Shown: positions 15,660 through 24,981, counted from the first letter of the stretch. The stretch is 54,294 nucleotides of DNA from Paraburkholderia solisilvae (GCF_902859875.1 NZ_CADIKF010000049.1:1-54294); one strand, 5' to 3'. Notes: generated by a model not told the origin, from the letters alone. A program made the numbers and translations.

Positions 15660-16742
15660 CTACCGGGTGGGTTCGTGGGTGTCGAACTCCAGGTGGGTGT
15701 AGCTACCCAATGTCTGCAAGTCGATAGCCTCCGAGGGAATGTCGCGGCTGGGGGGGAGTTCTTGCTGCCACGATGTTCGTTTCACGCACGGTCGCACGTT
15801 GCTTGAATTGCTGTTTCCGCTAACACTGCCACCTGACCCGTTGTTCATTCGGCCGCTACCCGACCGTCGGTCTGCCTCCAAACTACTCTCCAGACCGGAA
15901 TCATTGTCCACATGTTGGCTTTGGGCGATATGATCGCTTTGCCCTAAAGCCGGTTCGTTCGATTCCACTACCCTTTGCGATGATGATGCACGCCGGGATG
16001 ACGCCGGAATCTCTTCTTCCAACTCGGCGCGAATAGGCATTGGCAGGCCGGTCCTCCGGTAATCGTGCAGATTAAATTCAGGGTTCTTCGGCCTAAGCTT
16101 TCGTACCTCTTGAAGCATATTTATGCCGGAGACCACGCTCCCGATTTTACCGATGGTTCCAATGACCTTATGGGCGATTTTAAGTTTGGCTGCCACTGCT
16201 TCGTTTCCGTGCTTTGCTTCCACGCCTGAGGCTATGCCTAAAGCAAGTCCTGTGACACCCAAAGCGGCCGATCCTAGCGCGGTTGCATTCGCGGCGCTCG
16301 CGGCTACGCTTGCGGCTGCCGCTCCCACAACCGCGGAGTCCAAGCTGGCCCCCACCACGCTGCCCATCAGGGTGACGGCTTCGGTAAAAATTGCGGAAAA
16401 AAATGCGACCATAAACTGCTTGCCACTTGGATCGATCCGGTTTATCGGGTCATTTGCGCAGTACGCGTATGCATTTATTCCCCCCAATCCGAATGGACTT
16501 TCTCTGTCCGGGCAGTTGAACCGCATTAACGCAGGATTGAATGCACGGTAGCCATTCCCCAAGTGCGTGACCCCGCTCATCGGGTCGTTCCGCTCTCCGT
16601 TGAATCCCGGGATCGACATCGGTATACCTTCGCCGCGTTCCAGACAACCGAATGCTGCATACGAAAGGTCTTGTGGCATGCCGTCCGACAGCGCGAGCAG
16701 GGCGCTGCCGGTAAGATCGGTGCCGATAAGTTGAAGTGCCAT
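15660..16742 (-). CDS. RHS core C-terminal half with variable C-terminal region
   Basis: The 360-residue protein starts MALQLIGTDLTGSALLAL, which is the strand that in ordinary RHS proteins follows the last YD repeats. The RHS core signature is PFGLGGINAYAYCANDPINR then DPSG at 104-107. The variable region (108-360) has an Ala/Gly-rich hydrophobic stretch (about 110-205), a basic patch (KLRPKN), a Ser/Asn/Gly-rich low-complexity part (240-320), and a conserved-looking tail. No known toxin motif was recognised. GGAGAG five bases before ATG 16742 supports separate translation; the shell protein stops 77 bp upstream in another frame. No immunity gene follows before the + strand dehydratase gene. 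Confidence 0.8.
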   Translation of the reverse strand: MALQLIGTDLTGSALLALSDGMPQDLSYAAFGCLERGEGIPMSIPGFNGERNDPMSGVTHLGNGYRAFNPALMRFNCPDRESPFGLGGINAYAYCANDPINRIDPSGKQFMVAFFSAIFTEAVTLMGSVVGASLDSAVVGAAAASVAASAANATALGSAALGVTGLALGIASGVEAKHGNEAVAAKLKIAHKVIGTIGKIGSVVSGINMLQEVRKLRPKNPEFNLHDYRRTGLPMPIRAELEEEIPASSRRASSSQRVVESNEPALGQSDHIAQSQHVDNDSGLESSLEADRRSGSGRMNNGSGGSVSGNSNSSNVRPCVKRTSWQQELPPSRDIPSEAIDLQTLGSYTHLEFDTHEPTR

Positions 16743-16819
16743 GGTTCTCTCCGCAAAGGTATTGAGCTTTGGGTGCGCTCGGCGTCGCCAAGCTCCACTT
16801 CGTAGTCTTCGCGCAAACC

Positions 16820-19800
16820 TCACTCGTCGCTGACCGCGGCGCATCCGCCGTTAACCAGAACAAAACGACTTTGCTGATTTGCAGTTGCGCGTACCTCATT
16901 GACCAATTTCTGGCCGCGATAATACAACTGCCGGACATCAGCATTGTTAAGTACTTGAGTGACCAGCATGTCGTTAGCGTCGTACCCATAGCTGGCGCTT
17001 CCGCCATCCGGTGACGAGACAGTGGCAAGCCGGCCCGCGTCGTCATAGGTGAGCGTCCGGCCGGCCTCATCCAGCGTCATTCGTCCATTTGAGTCGTATT
17101 GCAAATCTATCCGGACCGGGTAAGCGCTATTACCAGAATGAATAACAGCAGTAAGTTGGGTCGGGTCCGAAGCATTGTCGTAGATGAAGGTCGCGGTGTC
17201 GGCATTGCCGTTGACTGGTGTCGTCACACATTGCGTCATATTGCCAAGCATATCGTATTGAAAACCCTGCGACGCAATGAACTGACCATAGCTGTCTGAC
17301 GGAGGCTCGTTTCCGCTGCATGAATAGCTAATCAAGCGATTGCGTTTGTCGTAACCAAAATCTTCATTGCGTAAGACGCTACTGCCACGAGACGTCTTTC
17401 GGGTTGCAAATTGATTGTTGAACCGGTAAGTGCGTTCGACGGTCATCGTTTCACCTCCGCTTGTCAGGAATGCGCGCCTGGTCTCCCGACCGAAATCGTC
17501 GTAGGTGAACTGCGTGGTCAACGATGCAGACGAGGTAGCATCTGTCGCGACCTGAGTAACTAGACGACCCGCTTCGTCGTATGCGAATGTGACGTGCACG
17601 GTGGGATCTGTGAGCATCACCATCCTGCCGAACTCATCGTACGTCGCTTGTTGCAACTTACCACCGACGTCTGTGTATGAGAGCGGCTTGCCAAGTAAAG
17701 TCCATGTGTAGTCGGCATGGCGCGTTGCCCCTGTGGTTGGCACAAACTGTTCCCGCGCAATCCTGCCGCTGGCGGACCATTGGGACGATCGTGCGAGACT
17801 CCCATTCTCGTTAGCATCGACCGGTCTTCCAGTCTGATTGTTATATGTGAAATCTTGCGACAGCGTCGGACCTCTGACCTCACGCACGGCGTTTTTCAGT
17901 TCGGGAATGTATTGATATGAAAGCGTCACACCTAGATTGTCGGTGATCGACGATGGGTCGTACCCCGCATTTGCGTAGGAGCGGGTTTCCGATCTGCCGC
18001 CAGTCATAATCTTGGTCACGCGACCGAGTCCGTCGAATGTTTGACTGCCAAGATCGGCTTCGACGCCGCCTTGACTGACCTTAATTTGGGATATTTGCGG
18101 CTGCTTTGACTGAGGCGCGTAGCCCCTCGTTACCACGGTTTCGTCTGCCAGAGTTTGGGTACTTGCCCTATCGAAAACGTCATAGCTATATCGGGTTGTG
18201 TTTCCCACTTCGTCTGTTATCTGCCGCAACCGGTCTAGCCCGTCATAGACGTAGCTGATTGTAGATTGCGTTATCCCTTCTGAATCGATAAGATCGATTT
18301 TAATCGGTGATTTTGCAGTGTTATAGTGAGTAACCCGTCTGCCTAGCTGCACAGAGCCTGAGTTGATCTTCAGCTGAGAAGTTTGGGTGCGAGATACTGG
18401 GTCGTTACGTTGGTATTGTGTGTGTCCGCTCTGGTATTTTAGTTCATAATTGTTACCCCAGTCATCATACATACAAGTCGTGACCATCTGGAAAATCTTG
18501 CTTTTGTCTTTTGGATCAAGATAATCGGTGACAGTGACTCGGGCAGGCACATCGAATACATTGTATTCGATAGTTGCCGTGTCGAACCACGTTGTTGGAA
18601 GTCCAGCATCGATCGCATTATGGCAGCGGCGAATGGGGTGATTCTTTCCATCTACATAAATTTGTTCTGCATTACCCAAAATATCCGTGATGGTTGTACA
18701 GACACCCGAAACAGCGCCATTCGAATTAATGCACGGTTCATACAAAAATGTTAACGTGTTTTCGTATTCTGTTTCGGGATTAAGAACTCTCGAAACAATT
18801 CGCCCAGCAGCGTCATAAACGAAATTAATAGAATTTCCCAGCCTGTCTTGGGCAGAAAGTAATCTCATGCTCAGCCGTGATCGAGATATTTTTTTAATCC
18901 AGCTTGTGTTATCAAAACCGGTAAATGTGATATTTTGATGAAGCGAGGTACTCTGTACATCGAATATCGAGCTTAATTTTCGAATATAGTTCAGTGAGCC
19001 GTCAAAAATAGTACTCTCCAAATAATTCGCACGTCCGTAATTGGGTGAGCTTTTATCAGATGCGTCATAAGAGATTGCATTCGATAGAAGTTTCGTACCA
19101 TTTCTAGAAACGGTCTCGCGACTTAGTAATATGCAATTTTCCACCGGGCTGTTATCACGGGTTGGAATACTCATATATTGGTATTCTGTTATCTCCTCCG
19201 GTACATCGTCGAAGTCAGACGGCGCCGGGGTGACGGTTTTGCTCTTTGCGTGGAGTTTAAATCCATTAGGCTCGGGCGGGCATCCAGTATTGCCTGCGTT
19301 CACTTCTCCGTCCGCCGAGTAGTATACCCATGTCGTCAATTTCCCGTCGAGTGCCTGCTCGGTCAACTTGTTGCCGTCCTCGTCGTATGTAGTTGTAGTT
19401 ACCTCGCTATAAGACGATGCGTCAACAGGCAGCGTCGTATCGGTCCAGGTAATAGTTATTTTCTTCCGCTGCTGGAATTGAGGTGGTTGATTGGAAAATG
19501 CAACTCCGACTTGTGCGTAATATTCAATTGCGGTACTACGAGTGCACGAGCCTTTGGCAACTGTCTCGCTCACTAACAAATGGTAGTTATTATATGTGCG
19601 GATTGTACGATGTTCAGAGTTGTTTTCGTCAGTAATTATCTCTGTGCTGCCATACGTGTATTCGTTCAGAATCTGATAGGCGTTATCGTTATCTGGATCC
19701 CATGTATTAACACCTCCCCAACCTAGATAGTTTTGTGTTGTATATTGATAAGTGGTCACCATACCCGGCCGGTCCGGCGACGAAATCTGTGTATAGCGTT

Positions 19801-20608
19801 GTACCGCAGGCAAATCAGGTTGCCCTGCTGCTGGTGGAAATTTCATTATTCCAGAAGAGTAATTTGCGATCTCCTGGTAGCCTGTGGGGGAGGTCATCTT
19901 GTATAACAGGGTATAGTTTGATACGGTTTGATATTCAAACGTCCAAGTAAAGTTCAAAGCACCGGCGTTAATCATGTAACCTGTCAGGTTCTGGTTGGAA
20001 AACTTCAACGTCACGGTGTATCTCTCAGAGCTACCGGGCCAAACCTCGATTGTAGTTATGCCATTGTAAGTAAGGCTACACAACTGAGTGGTCTCATCGC
20101 TAATTCCGAGCAAATGAGTCGCGCTGCCAGAAATTCCCCACGAAAAAATCAGACCGTATCCTTTTGAGTTGAATTTTTTCGTGCAGTAAAATTGATCGGG
20201 TCTGACGGGGGTTAATATTTGAATTTCACCTGTTTTTTGAATATAATGATATTCGGAGTCAGATATTTTTTTAAATATGAAATGATTGGCCGGATTCTGC
20301 TGAATTAAGACGGAACCGTCTGTTGTTTCGATTGCTTTATATTGTTCTCCTGAATCAAGCGTTAGCAGGTGATTCGACCGATCATAGGTGGACACTGAAC
20401 TAGCCCAGCCAATTCCTAGACCCATGCTATTGTCTGAATAAAACGGGGCGTATTGTAAATTTAAGGAAAAATCAGGTCCGCAACCGTTATTTCCCTTGAA
20501 TTCCGCAATTTCCAGCTGGACGTGGTATTGACCAGTACGGGAGTCGACATTACCTTGAGCAGGATTTTCGAAATTGGACGGAGCTTGGCTAAAATGGGAT
20601 GCGGCCAT
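16820..20608 (-). CDS. YD/RHS-repeat shell protein
   Basis: A large 1262-residue protein. The N-terminus (GNVDSRTGQYHVQLEIAEF, then GLGIGWASSVSTYD) is the opening of a known family of RHS/TcC-like proteins from Pseudomonas and Burkholderia. Residues 1-550 are beta-rich; from about 595 to 1235 there are many YD repeats (YDAAGR, YDGLDR, YDEFGR, YDDAGR). It ends QSRFVLVNGG...SDE, just before the point where the RHS core should continue; that continuation is the separate gene at 15660. AGGGAAAA precedes ATG 20608. No signal peptide, PAAR domain or VgrG neighbour is visible. The 5' half is markedly AT-rich, the 3' half less so, suggesting mosaic origin. Confidence 0.88.
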   Translation of the reverse strand: MAASHFSQAPSNFENPAQGNVDSRTGQYHVQLEIAEFKGNNGCGPDFSLNLQYAPFYSDNSMGLGIGWASSVSTYDRSNHLLTLDSGEQYKAIETTDGSVLIQQNPANHFIFKKISDSEYHYIQKTGEIQILTPVRPDQFYCTKKFNSKGYGLIFSWGISGSATHLLGISDETTQLCSLTYNGITTIEVWPGSSERYTVTLKFSNQNLTGYMINAGALNFTWTFEYQTVSNYTLLYKMTSPTGYQEIANYSSGIMKFPPAAGQPDLPAVQRYTQISSPDRPGMVTTYQYTTQNYLGWGGVNTWDPDNDNAYQILNEYTYGSTEIITDENNSEHRTIRTYNNYHLLVSETVAKGSCTRSTAIEYYAQVGVAFSNQPPQFQQRKKITITWTDTTLPVDASSYSEVTTTTYDEDGNKLTEQALDGKLTTWVYYSADGEVNAGNTGCPPEPNGFKLHAKSKTVTPAPSDFDDVPEEITEYQYMSIPTRDNSPVENCILLSRETVSRNGTKLLSNAISYDASDKSSPNYGRANYLESTIFDGSLNYIRKLSSIFDVQSTSLHQNITFTGFDNTSWIKKISRSRLSMRLLSAQDRLGNSINFVYDAAGRIVSRVLNPETEYENTLTFLYEPCINSNGAVSGVCTTITDILGNAEQIYVDGKNHPIRRCHNAIDAGLPTTWFDTATIEYNVFDVPARVTVTDYLDPKDKSKIFQMVTTCMYDDWGNNYELKYQSGHTQYQRNDPVSRTQTSQLKINSGSVQLGRRVTHYNTAKSPIKIDLIDSEGITQSTISYVYDGLDRLRQITDEVGNTTRYSYDVFDRASTQTLADETVVTRGYAPQSKQPQISQIKVSQGGVEADLGSQTFDGLGRVTKIMTGGRSETRSYANAGYDPSSITDNLGVTLSYQYIPELKNAVREVRGPTLSQDFTYNNQTGRPVDANENGSLARSSQWSASGRIAREQFVPTTGATRHADYTWTLLGKPLSYTDVGGKLQQATYDEFGRMVMLTDPTVHVTFAYDEAGRLVTQVATDATSSASLTTQFTYDDFGRETRRAFLTSGGETMTVERTYRFNNQFATRKTSRGSSVLRNEDFGYDKRNRLISYSCSGNEPPSDSYGQFIASQGFQYDMLGNMTQCVTTPVNGNADTATFIYDNASDPTQLTAVIHSGNSAYPVRIDLQYDSNGRMTLDEAGRTLTYDDAGRLATVSSPDGGSASYGYDANDMLVTQVLNNADVRQLYYRGQKLVNEVRATANQQSRFVLVNGGCAAVSDE

Positions 20609-20794
20609 GATTTTCCCTTTTTACATAATTTGTGATTCAGATTTACGTCGCACGATTGTCTGGGCCTGTAAAAACAATTGAGTTGGAAATTAGTTTTGCG
20701 AGGTAAAGGACGGAATCCCGCTTGCCGGAGAATCGACGGTTCCTTGAGCGAAACCCTCAAATCAGATAATGCTCGAATAAACGGTTGCAATCGA

Positions 20795-21856
20795 TCATAC
20801 CGGTTCGTCGTCAATGGCTTCGATTTTAATCGTGTTGTCATCGTCGTCGCCCTTGTAAAGAGTGACTTTGACACTATTTCCGTAAGCGTCGTATACGGTA
20901 AAATAAGGGTGGACGTTCCAATTATTGGCTATATTGCCCTGATAGTACTCATCGGGAATGCGTCCAGTGAAACGGGCGGCTGTTGGTCGATGGTTCAAGT
21001 TGACATTTCTTATAGAAAATGAGTTTGTCACATTTTCGAATCCCTGATTCGTTGTTTGCGCCGTCATTGACATTTCAGTGGTTGTTTGGGATTCCATAAA
21101 CTGAACCAAATTTCTTAGTGTGTGGGAGGAGTAATGGAAACCAAAAAGACTGAAGCCGTCCGAAAAACCGTAATCAACATTTGAAGCGGTCCAGGTTTTG
21201 ATTATGTTTTTGGTGTTCGTGAATTCAAGGTAGTAATTGTCATGGTCAATGGTCATTGGATAGCCAGTGGTGACGCTGGTGGAAATTGTGGTTACATTTT
21301 CCTGTTTCAAAGCAATATCGTCTTTGGTATACCGAATGGGTTCCAGGAGCTCGATATCAAGTTTACAATTAAACGCATTTGGACCGAATGATCGAGTAGT
21401 ATAGGTCGTGCCGTTAATGCAGATTCCCGCAGCTATTGCGCAGTATCCTGATCCGCCCTGAGATTTTGACGTCACGTAGGCCGTCATTGAACTGTCCGTG
21501 GTTCGGGGACGGGCGGCGCTCGACGTTTTTCCGGTGGAAGGGATGCTTTCGTTATATCCTGTGCTAGTTGTGCTCCACGTGCACGGGGTGCTCGACAAAT
21601 CTGTGCCACCGTCGGTGTCCTGGGCGTTACACAAATATGCGCACTGCTGCATCTGCTCCTCGGTGAGTTGCACCGAGTCCGGGTAAAAGGAAACAAACAC
21701 CTTTATCGCGACCTCGTGCCGGGTATTGGAATACAGTGACATTCGTGTCACGTCCGGTGCACCGTCAAATTCAATTCGTAGTTCAGTGACAACGGCGGAG
21801 GCAGGTATGTCATCGTTGTACTTTCTTAATGGCTTGAATCTGGCGTTCTCATTCAT
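20795..21856 (-). CDS. Protein of unknown function linked to the RHS genes
   Basis: This 353-residue protein is not recognised. It has no signal peptide or membrane segment. Residues 20-60 look like a beta-strand pair; 70-170 are rich in Ser, Thr and Cys (Cys72, 76, 92, 139, 146, 164); the C-terminus is acidic, with a run of four Asp near YKGDDDDN. Thr/Ser content is high throughout, like a secreted or surface beta protein. TGGAG six bases upstream supports ATG 21856; an in-frame ATG at 21889 has no ribosome-binding site. It is the first gene of the RHS run (186 bp before the shell gene) and shares its low GC, so it probably works with it, as chaperone, adaptor or structural partner. Confidence 0.75.
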   Translation of the reverse strand: MNENARFKPLRKYNDDIPASAVVTELRIEFDGAPDVTRMSLYSNTRHEVAIKVFVSFYPDSVQLTEEQMQQCAYLCNAQDTDGGTDLSSTPCTWSTTSTGYNESIPSTGKTSSAARPRTTDSSMTAYVTSKSQGGSGYCAIAAGICINGTTYTTRSFGPNAFNCKLDIELLEPIRYTKDDIALKQENVTTISTSVTTGYPMTIDHDNYYLEFTNTKNIIKTWTASNVDYGFSDGFSLFGFHYSSHTLRNLVQFMESQTTTEMSMTAQTTNQGFENVTNSFSIRNVNLNHRPTAARFTGRIPDEYYQGNIANNWNVHPYFTVYDAYGNSVKVTLYKGDDDDNTIKIEAIDDEPV

Positions 21857-22260
21857 GGCATGCTCCAATGTGAGGTTTTCAACTTCCATGGGTTTGTTGG
21901 CGGCTATTTACGTTTGAAGATAGATATCTTCGCCAAGTCGTACGGTTTCGATGTAGTAGAATATATAGCCTCGATTTATTAAAGTGATGGAGCTATTGGA
22001 AAATATTAGGAAAATCGAAAATCGATTAAGTTGGTAAATCATATTGAAATATAACGTTCGAATTCTATGAGTATCCAGAGTTGATGGCGCCATGCGTGGG
22101 CCGGTTTCAAAACGTTTTAAACGGTTTCTGGAAGGAGCAGTTGAGACGGTAGTAACAGCAGACGAATGACGGAATCTCAGAAGCCGCTGATAACGGTGCT
22201 ATCGGGCTTTTTTCTTGCGCACCTGATAAGCTAAAAGACCCCTGCACAGAAATCGATAAC
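21857..22260. other. AT-rich right border of the RHS island
   Basis: 404 bp, the most AT-rich part of the window (about 21930-22060). It presumably contains the promoter for the minus-strand RHS genes, but no confident -35/-10 pair was chosen. GC content returns to the flanking level at about 22250. A terminator-like hairpin near the right end is annotated separately. No direct repeat matching the left border (15537-15659) was found by eye. Confidence 0.6.
22181..22213 (+). terminator. Terminator-like hairpin upstream of the pyrroline-carboxylate reductase gene
   Basis: Arms AAGCC..GATA and TATC..GGCTT (single-base bulges) are followed by six T residues on the + strand. It would stop rightward transcripts about 50 bp before the reductase start, insulating that gene from its ancestral upstream operon partner. 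Confidence 0.45.
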
Positions 22261-23199
22261 ATGCCGCAAAGTCGCCCACCAGCTCCATTTGCCGCTACCG
22301 CAACCGCGCGACTCACCCCCTATCCAGCGCTCGTCGATGCACTCGCCACCGCAATCACCGACTACACAGCGCAACGCATCTCGAGCCCCGAACGGCTCGT
22401 AGTCCCCCTGAACGAAGATGCCGTACTGCTATCGATGCCGGCCACCGCGCCGGACCTCGCCATTCACAAGCTGGTGAACGTATGCCCGCGCAACCGGGAG
22501 CGCGGCTTGCCGACCATTCATGGCCAGGTGATGGCGATCGAACCCAATACGGGAGAGACGCTGTTCATCCTCGATGGCCCGACCGTGACCGGCCGCCGCA
22601 CTGCCGCGATGACCATGCTCGGCGTGCGCACGCTAAGCCGCGCGGCGCTGCGCGACGTGCTGCTGATCGGCACCGGCGCGCAGGCGGCAAACCATCTGGA
22701 CGCGATCGCCGAGCTGTATCCGGATGCGCTCATACGCGTGCGAGGCAGTGCGCCGGCGCGCGCTCAGGCGTTTTGCGACGAGCATGCGGCGAAGGTGCGC
22801 CGCATGCAGCCGCTCACAGACGACGCAGTACCCGACTCAGTTGATCTGGTAATCGCATTGACGACCAGCCGCACACCCGTCTACGACGAAGCACCCCGCG
22901 CGGGGCGGCTTGTAGTCGGCGTCGGCGCATTCAGACCGGATATGGCGGAGATCGGCGCGTGCACGCTGCACGGCAGCACAGTGTTTGTCGACGATCCGGC
23001 CGGCGCGAAGCATGAGGCAGGGGATTTGATCCAGGCGGGAGTGGATTGGGCAAAAGTATCGGGCCTTGCCGCAGCGCTCAACGCAGCGCCAACCACCGCC
23101 AACTACGACGCCATCGCACGAGTCTTCAAGACCGTCGGCTGCGCCGCATGGGATCTCGCCGCGGGCCGTGTCGCGCGCAGTGTGTTGAACGCAGGCTAA
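22261..23199 (+). CDS. delta1-pyrroline-2-carboxylate reductase (ornithine cyclodeaminase/mu-crystallin family)
   Basis: The 312-residue enzyme belongs to the ornithine cyclodeaminase family. The Rossmann motif GTGAQA is at 137-142, preceded by the LDGPTVTGRRTAA segment typical of ketimine reductases in the family, and followed by ALTTSRTPVY and DDPAGAKHEAGD. Paired with a trans-3-hydroxyproline dehydratase it would reduce delta1-pyrroline-2-carboxylate to L-proline with NAD(P)H; this role is inferred from family and pathway context, since sequence alone does not separate it from ornithine cyclodeaminase. It lies 6.7 kb from the dehydratase, across the RHS island. No strong ribosome-binding site precedes ATG 22261. 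Confidence 0.82.
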   Translation: MPQSRPPAPFAATATARLTPYPALVDALATAITDYTAQRISSPERLVVPLNEDAVLLSMPATAPDLAIHKLVNVCPRNRERGLPTIHGQVMAIEPNTGETLFILDGPTVTGRRTAAMTMLGVRTLSRAALRDVLLIGTGAQAANHLDAIAELYPDALIRVRGSAPARAQAFCDEHAAKVRRMQPLTDDAVPDSVDLVIALTTSRTPVYDEAPRAGRLVVGVGAFRPDMAEIGACTLHGSTVFVDDPAGAKHEAGDLIQAGVDWAKVSGLAAALNAAPTTANYDAIARVFKTVGCAAWDLAAGRVARSVLNAG

Positions 23200-23496
23200 C
23201 GCCTGCTTGTGAGTCCCGAAACCAAAAACGGGCGGCGAAAAGCGCGTACGGTAGAAACCCGCGACTCCGCCTGCACATCTGCGCACGACCGTTCACTATC
23301 CAGGCCCCACCGCCCCCCACGTGCAAACAACCCGAAAACGTTGCACCATAGGCGTCTCGCGAAAAACGCTGCGGCAAAGTGCCGAACCCCGGCCGGGTCG
23401 GGTCCGCCTGAGTCCCGAGCGGCCTTCTCCGGCATCGCGCTTTTCTAGCAATCCAGTTTCCCGACCGCCGCTTCTTTACCTTGGTGCACCTGCGCT
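23200..23496. other. Intergenic region before zwf
   Basis: 297 bp in which no gene, hairpin or confident promoter was recognised. GC content is that of the flanking chromosome. Confidence 0.5.
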
Positions 23497-24981
23497 ATGA
23501 CGACCTCCACCGCTCCCGCTACCCCCGACCTCCCGCTCGACATGATCATCTTCGGCGGCGCCGGCGACCTGTCCGCCCGCAAGCTGCTGCCCGCGCTCTT
23601 CATGGCGCATTCGCACGGCAATCTGCCTGCCGACACGCGTATTCTCGCGATCGGCCGCCGCGACTGGACGCGCGAACAGTACGTAGGCTGGATGGAAGAG
23701 CACTCGAAGCCGTTTATCGAGCGCAAGGCGCTCGACGCGGGCGCGTGGGACCGGTTCCTCGCACTCTTCGAGTACGTACGCATCAATGTCGATCAGGCCG
23801 ATGACTACGCGCGCCTCAGTCAGGCCTCGCGTCCGGATGCGCAGCGCATCTTCTATCTCGCGACGTCGCCCGATCTGTTCACCACGATCTGCGACAACCT
23901 GTCGTCGCATGCGCTCGTCGACGCGAACTCGCGCGTCGTGCTCGAAAAACCGCTCGGCCACGATCTCGCATCGGCGCAGGCGATCAACAACGCGGTCGGC
24001 AAGCATTTCGCCGAGCCGCAGATCTACCGGATCGACCACTACCTCGGCAAAGAAACGGTGCAGAACCTGATGGTGCTGCGCTTCGGTAACGCGATCTTCG
24101 GCCCGCTATGGCAGGCGCCGAACATCCGCAGCGTGCAGATCACGGTTGCGGAGACGGTCGGCGTCGGCAGCCGCGCGGGCTTTTACGATCAGACCGGGGC
24201 GATGCGCGACATGGTGCAGAACCACCTGTTGCAGCTGCTGTGCATCGTCGCGATGGAACCGCCCGTGTCCCTCGACCCGGACGCGGTGCGCGATGAAAAA
24301 CTGAAAGTGCTGCGCTCGCTGCGCCCGATGACCGCCGAAGATATTTCACGCGATACGGTGCGCGGCCAGTACACGTCCGGCGCGGTCGGCGGCGAGCCGG
24401 TGAAGGGCTACCTCGAAGAAGACAACGTGCCGCAGGACAGCCACGCCGAAACCTTCGTCGCGCTGCGCGCGCATATCAACAACTGGCGCTGGGCGCATGT
24501 GCCGTTCTTCCTGCGCACCGGCAAGCGGATGGGCAAGAAGCTGTCGGAGATCGTGATCGAGTTTGCGGACCTGCCGTTCTCGATCATGCCGAACAGCCCG
24601 TGCGGCCCGCGCAATTGCGGCAACCGGCTGGTCATCCAGCTGCAGCCGGCCGAGTCGATCCAGTTGCAGATGCTCGCGAAGGAGCCGGGTAGCGGCATGC
24701 GCACCTTGCCGGTCAACCTGAACCTCGATCTCGAGCAGGCGTTCAGCGGCCGCCGCGCGGAAGCGTACGAGCGTCTGCTGATCGACGTCGTGCGCGGGCG
24801 TCTCACGCACTTCATGCGCCGTGATGAACTGGAAGCCGCATGGGCATGGGCCGATCCGATCATCGAAGGCTGGAAGCGCGCCGGCGACCGGCCGCGGCCG
24901 TACACGGCCGGCACGTTCGGGCCGGGCGCATCGACCGCGTTGATGGCGCGGGAGAATATGGTATGGTCGGAAGAGTCGTGA
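23497..24981 (+). CDS. zwf: Glucose-6-phosphate 1-dehydrogenase
   Basis: A 494-residue cytoplasmic enzyme that oxidises glucose-6-phosphate to 6-phosphogluconolactone with NADP+, the entry to the pentose-phosphate and Entner-Doudoroff routes. The dinucleotide motif GGAGDLSARKLLPAL is at 20-34 (GASGDL in most homologues), EKPLG at 150-154, and the active-site signature RIDHYLGKE at 178-186 with catalytic His181. It is full length. Neither pgl, glk, edd nor hexR is adjacent, unlike the main zwf operon of many proteobacteria, so this may be a second copy. The gene following is convergent. Confidence 0.95.
   Translation: MTTSTAPATPDLPLDMIIFGGAGDLSARKLLPALFMAHSHGNLPADTRILAIGRRDWTREQYVGWMEEHSKPFIERKALDAGAWDRFLALFEYVRINVDQADDYARLSQASRPDAQRIFYLATSPDLFTTICDNLSSHALVDANSRVVLEKPLGHDLASAQAINNAVGKHFAEPQIYRIDHYLGKETVQNLMVLRFGNAIFGPLWQAPNIRSVQITVAETVGVGSRAGFYDQTGAMRDMVQNHLLQLLCIVAMEPPVSLDPDAVRDEKLKVLRSLRPMTAEDISRDTVRGQYTSGAVGGEPVKGYLEEDNVPQDSHAETFVALRAHINNWRWAHVPFFLRTGKRMGKKLSEIVIEFADLPFSIMPNSPCGPRNCGNRLVIQLQPAESIQLQMLAKEPGSGMRTLPVNLNLDLEQAFSGRRAEAYERLLIDVVRGRLTHFMRRDELEAAWAWADPIIEGWKRAGDRPRPYTAGTFGPGASTALMARENMVWSEES

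Noticed and set aside
16450..17070. 206-codon minus-strand frame across the junction of the two RHS genes, considered as a fusion product
   Set aside because: The frame reads neither RHS half correctly; no single frameshift through it gives a natural RHS sequence.
20461..20874. 137-codon minus-strand frame bridging the unknown gene and the RHS shell gene
   Set aside because: It overlaps both real genes in another frame, has no recognisable family and no good ribosome-binding site.
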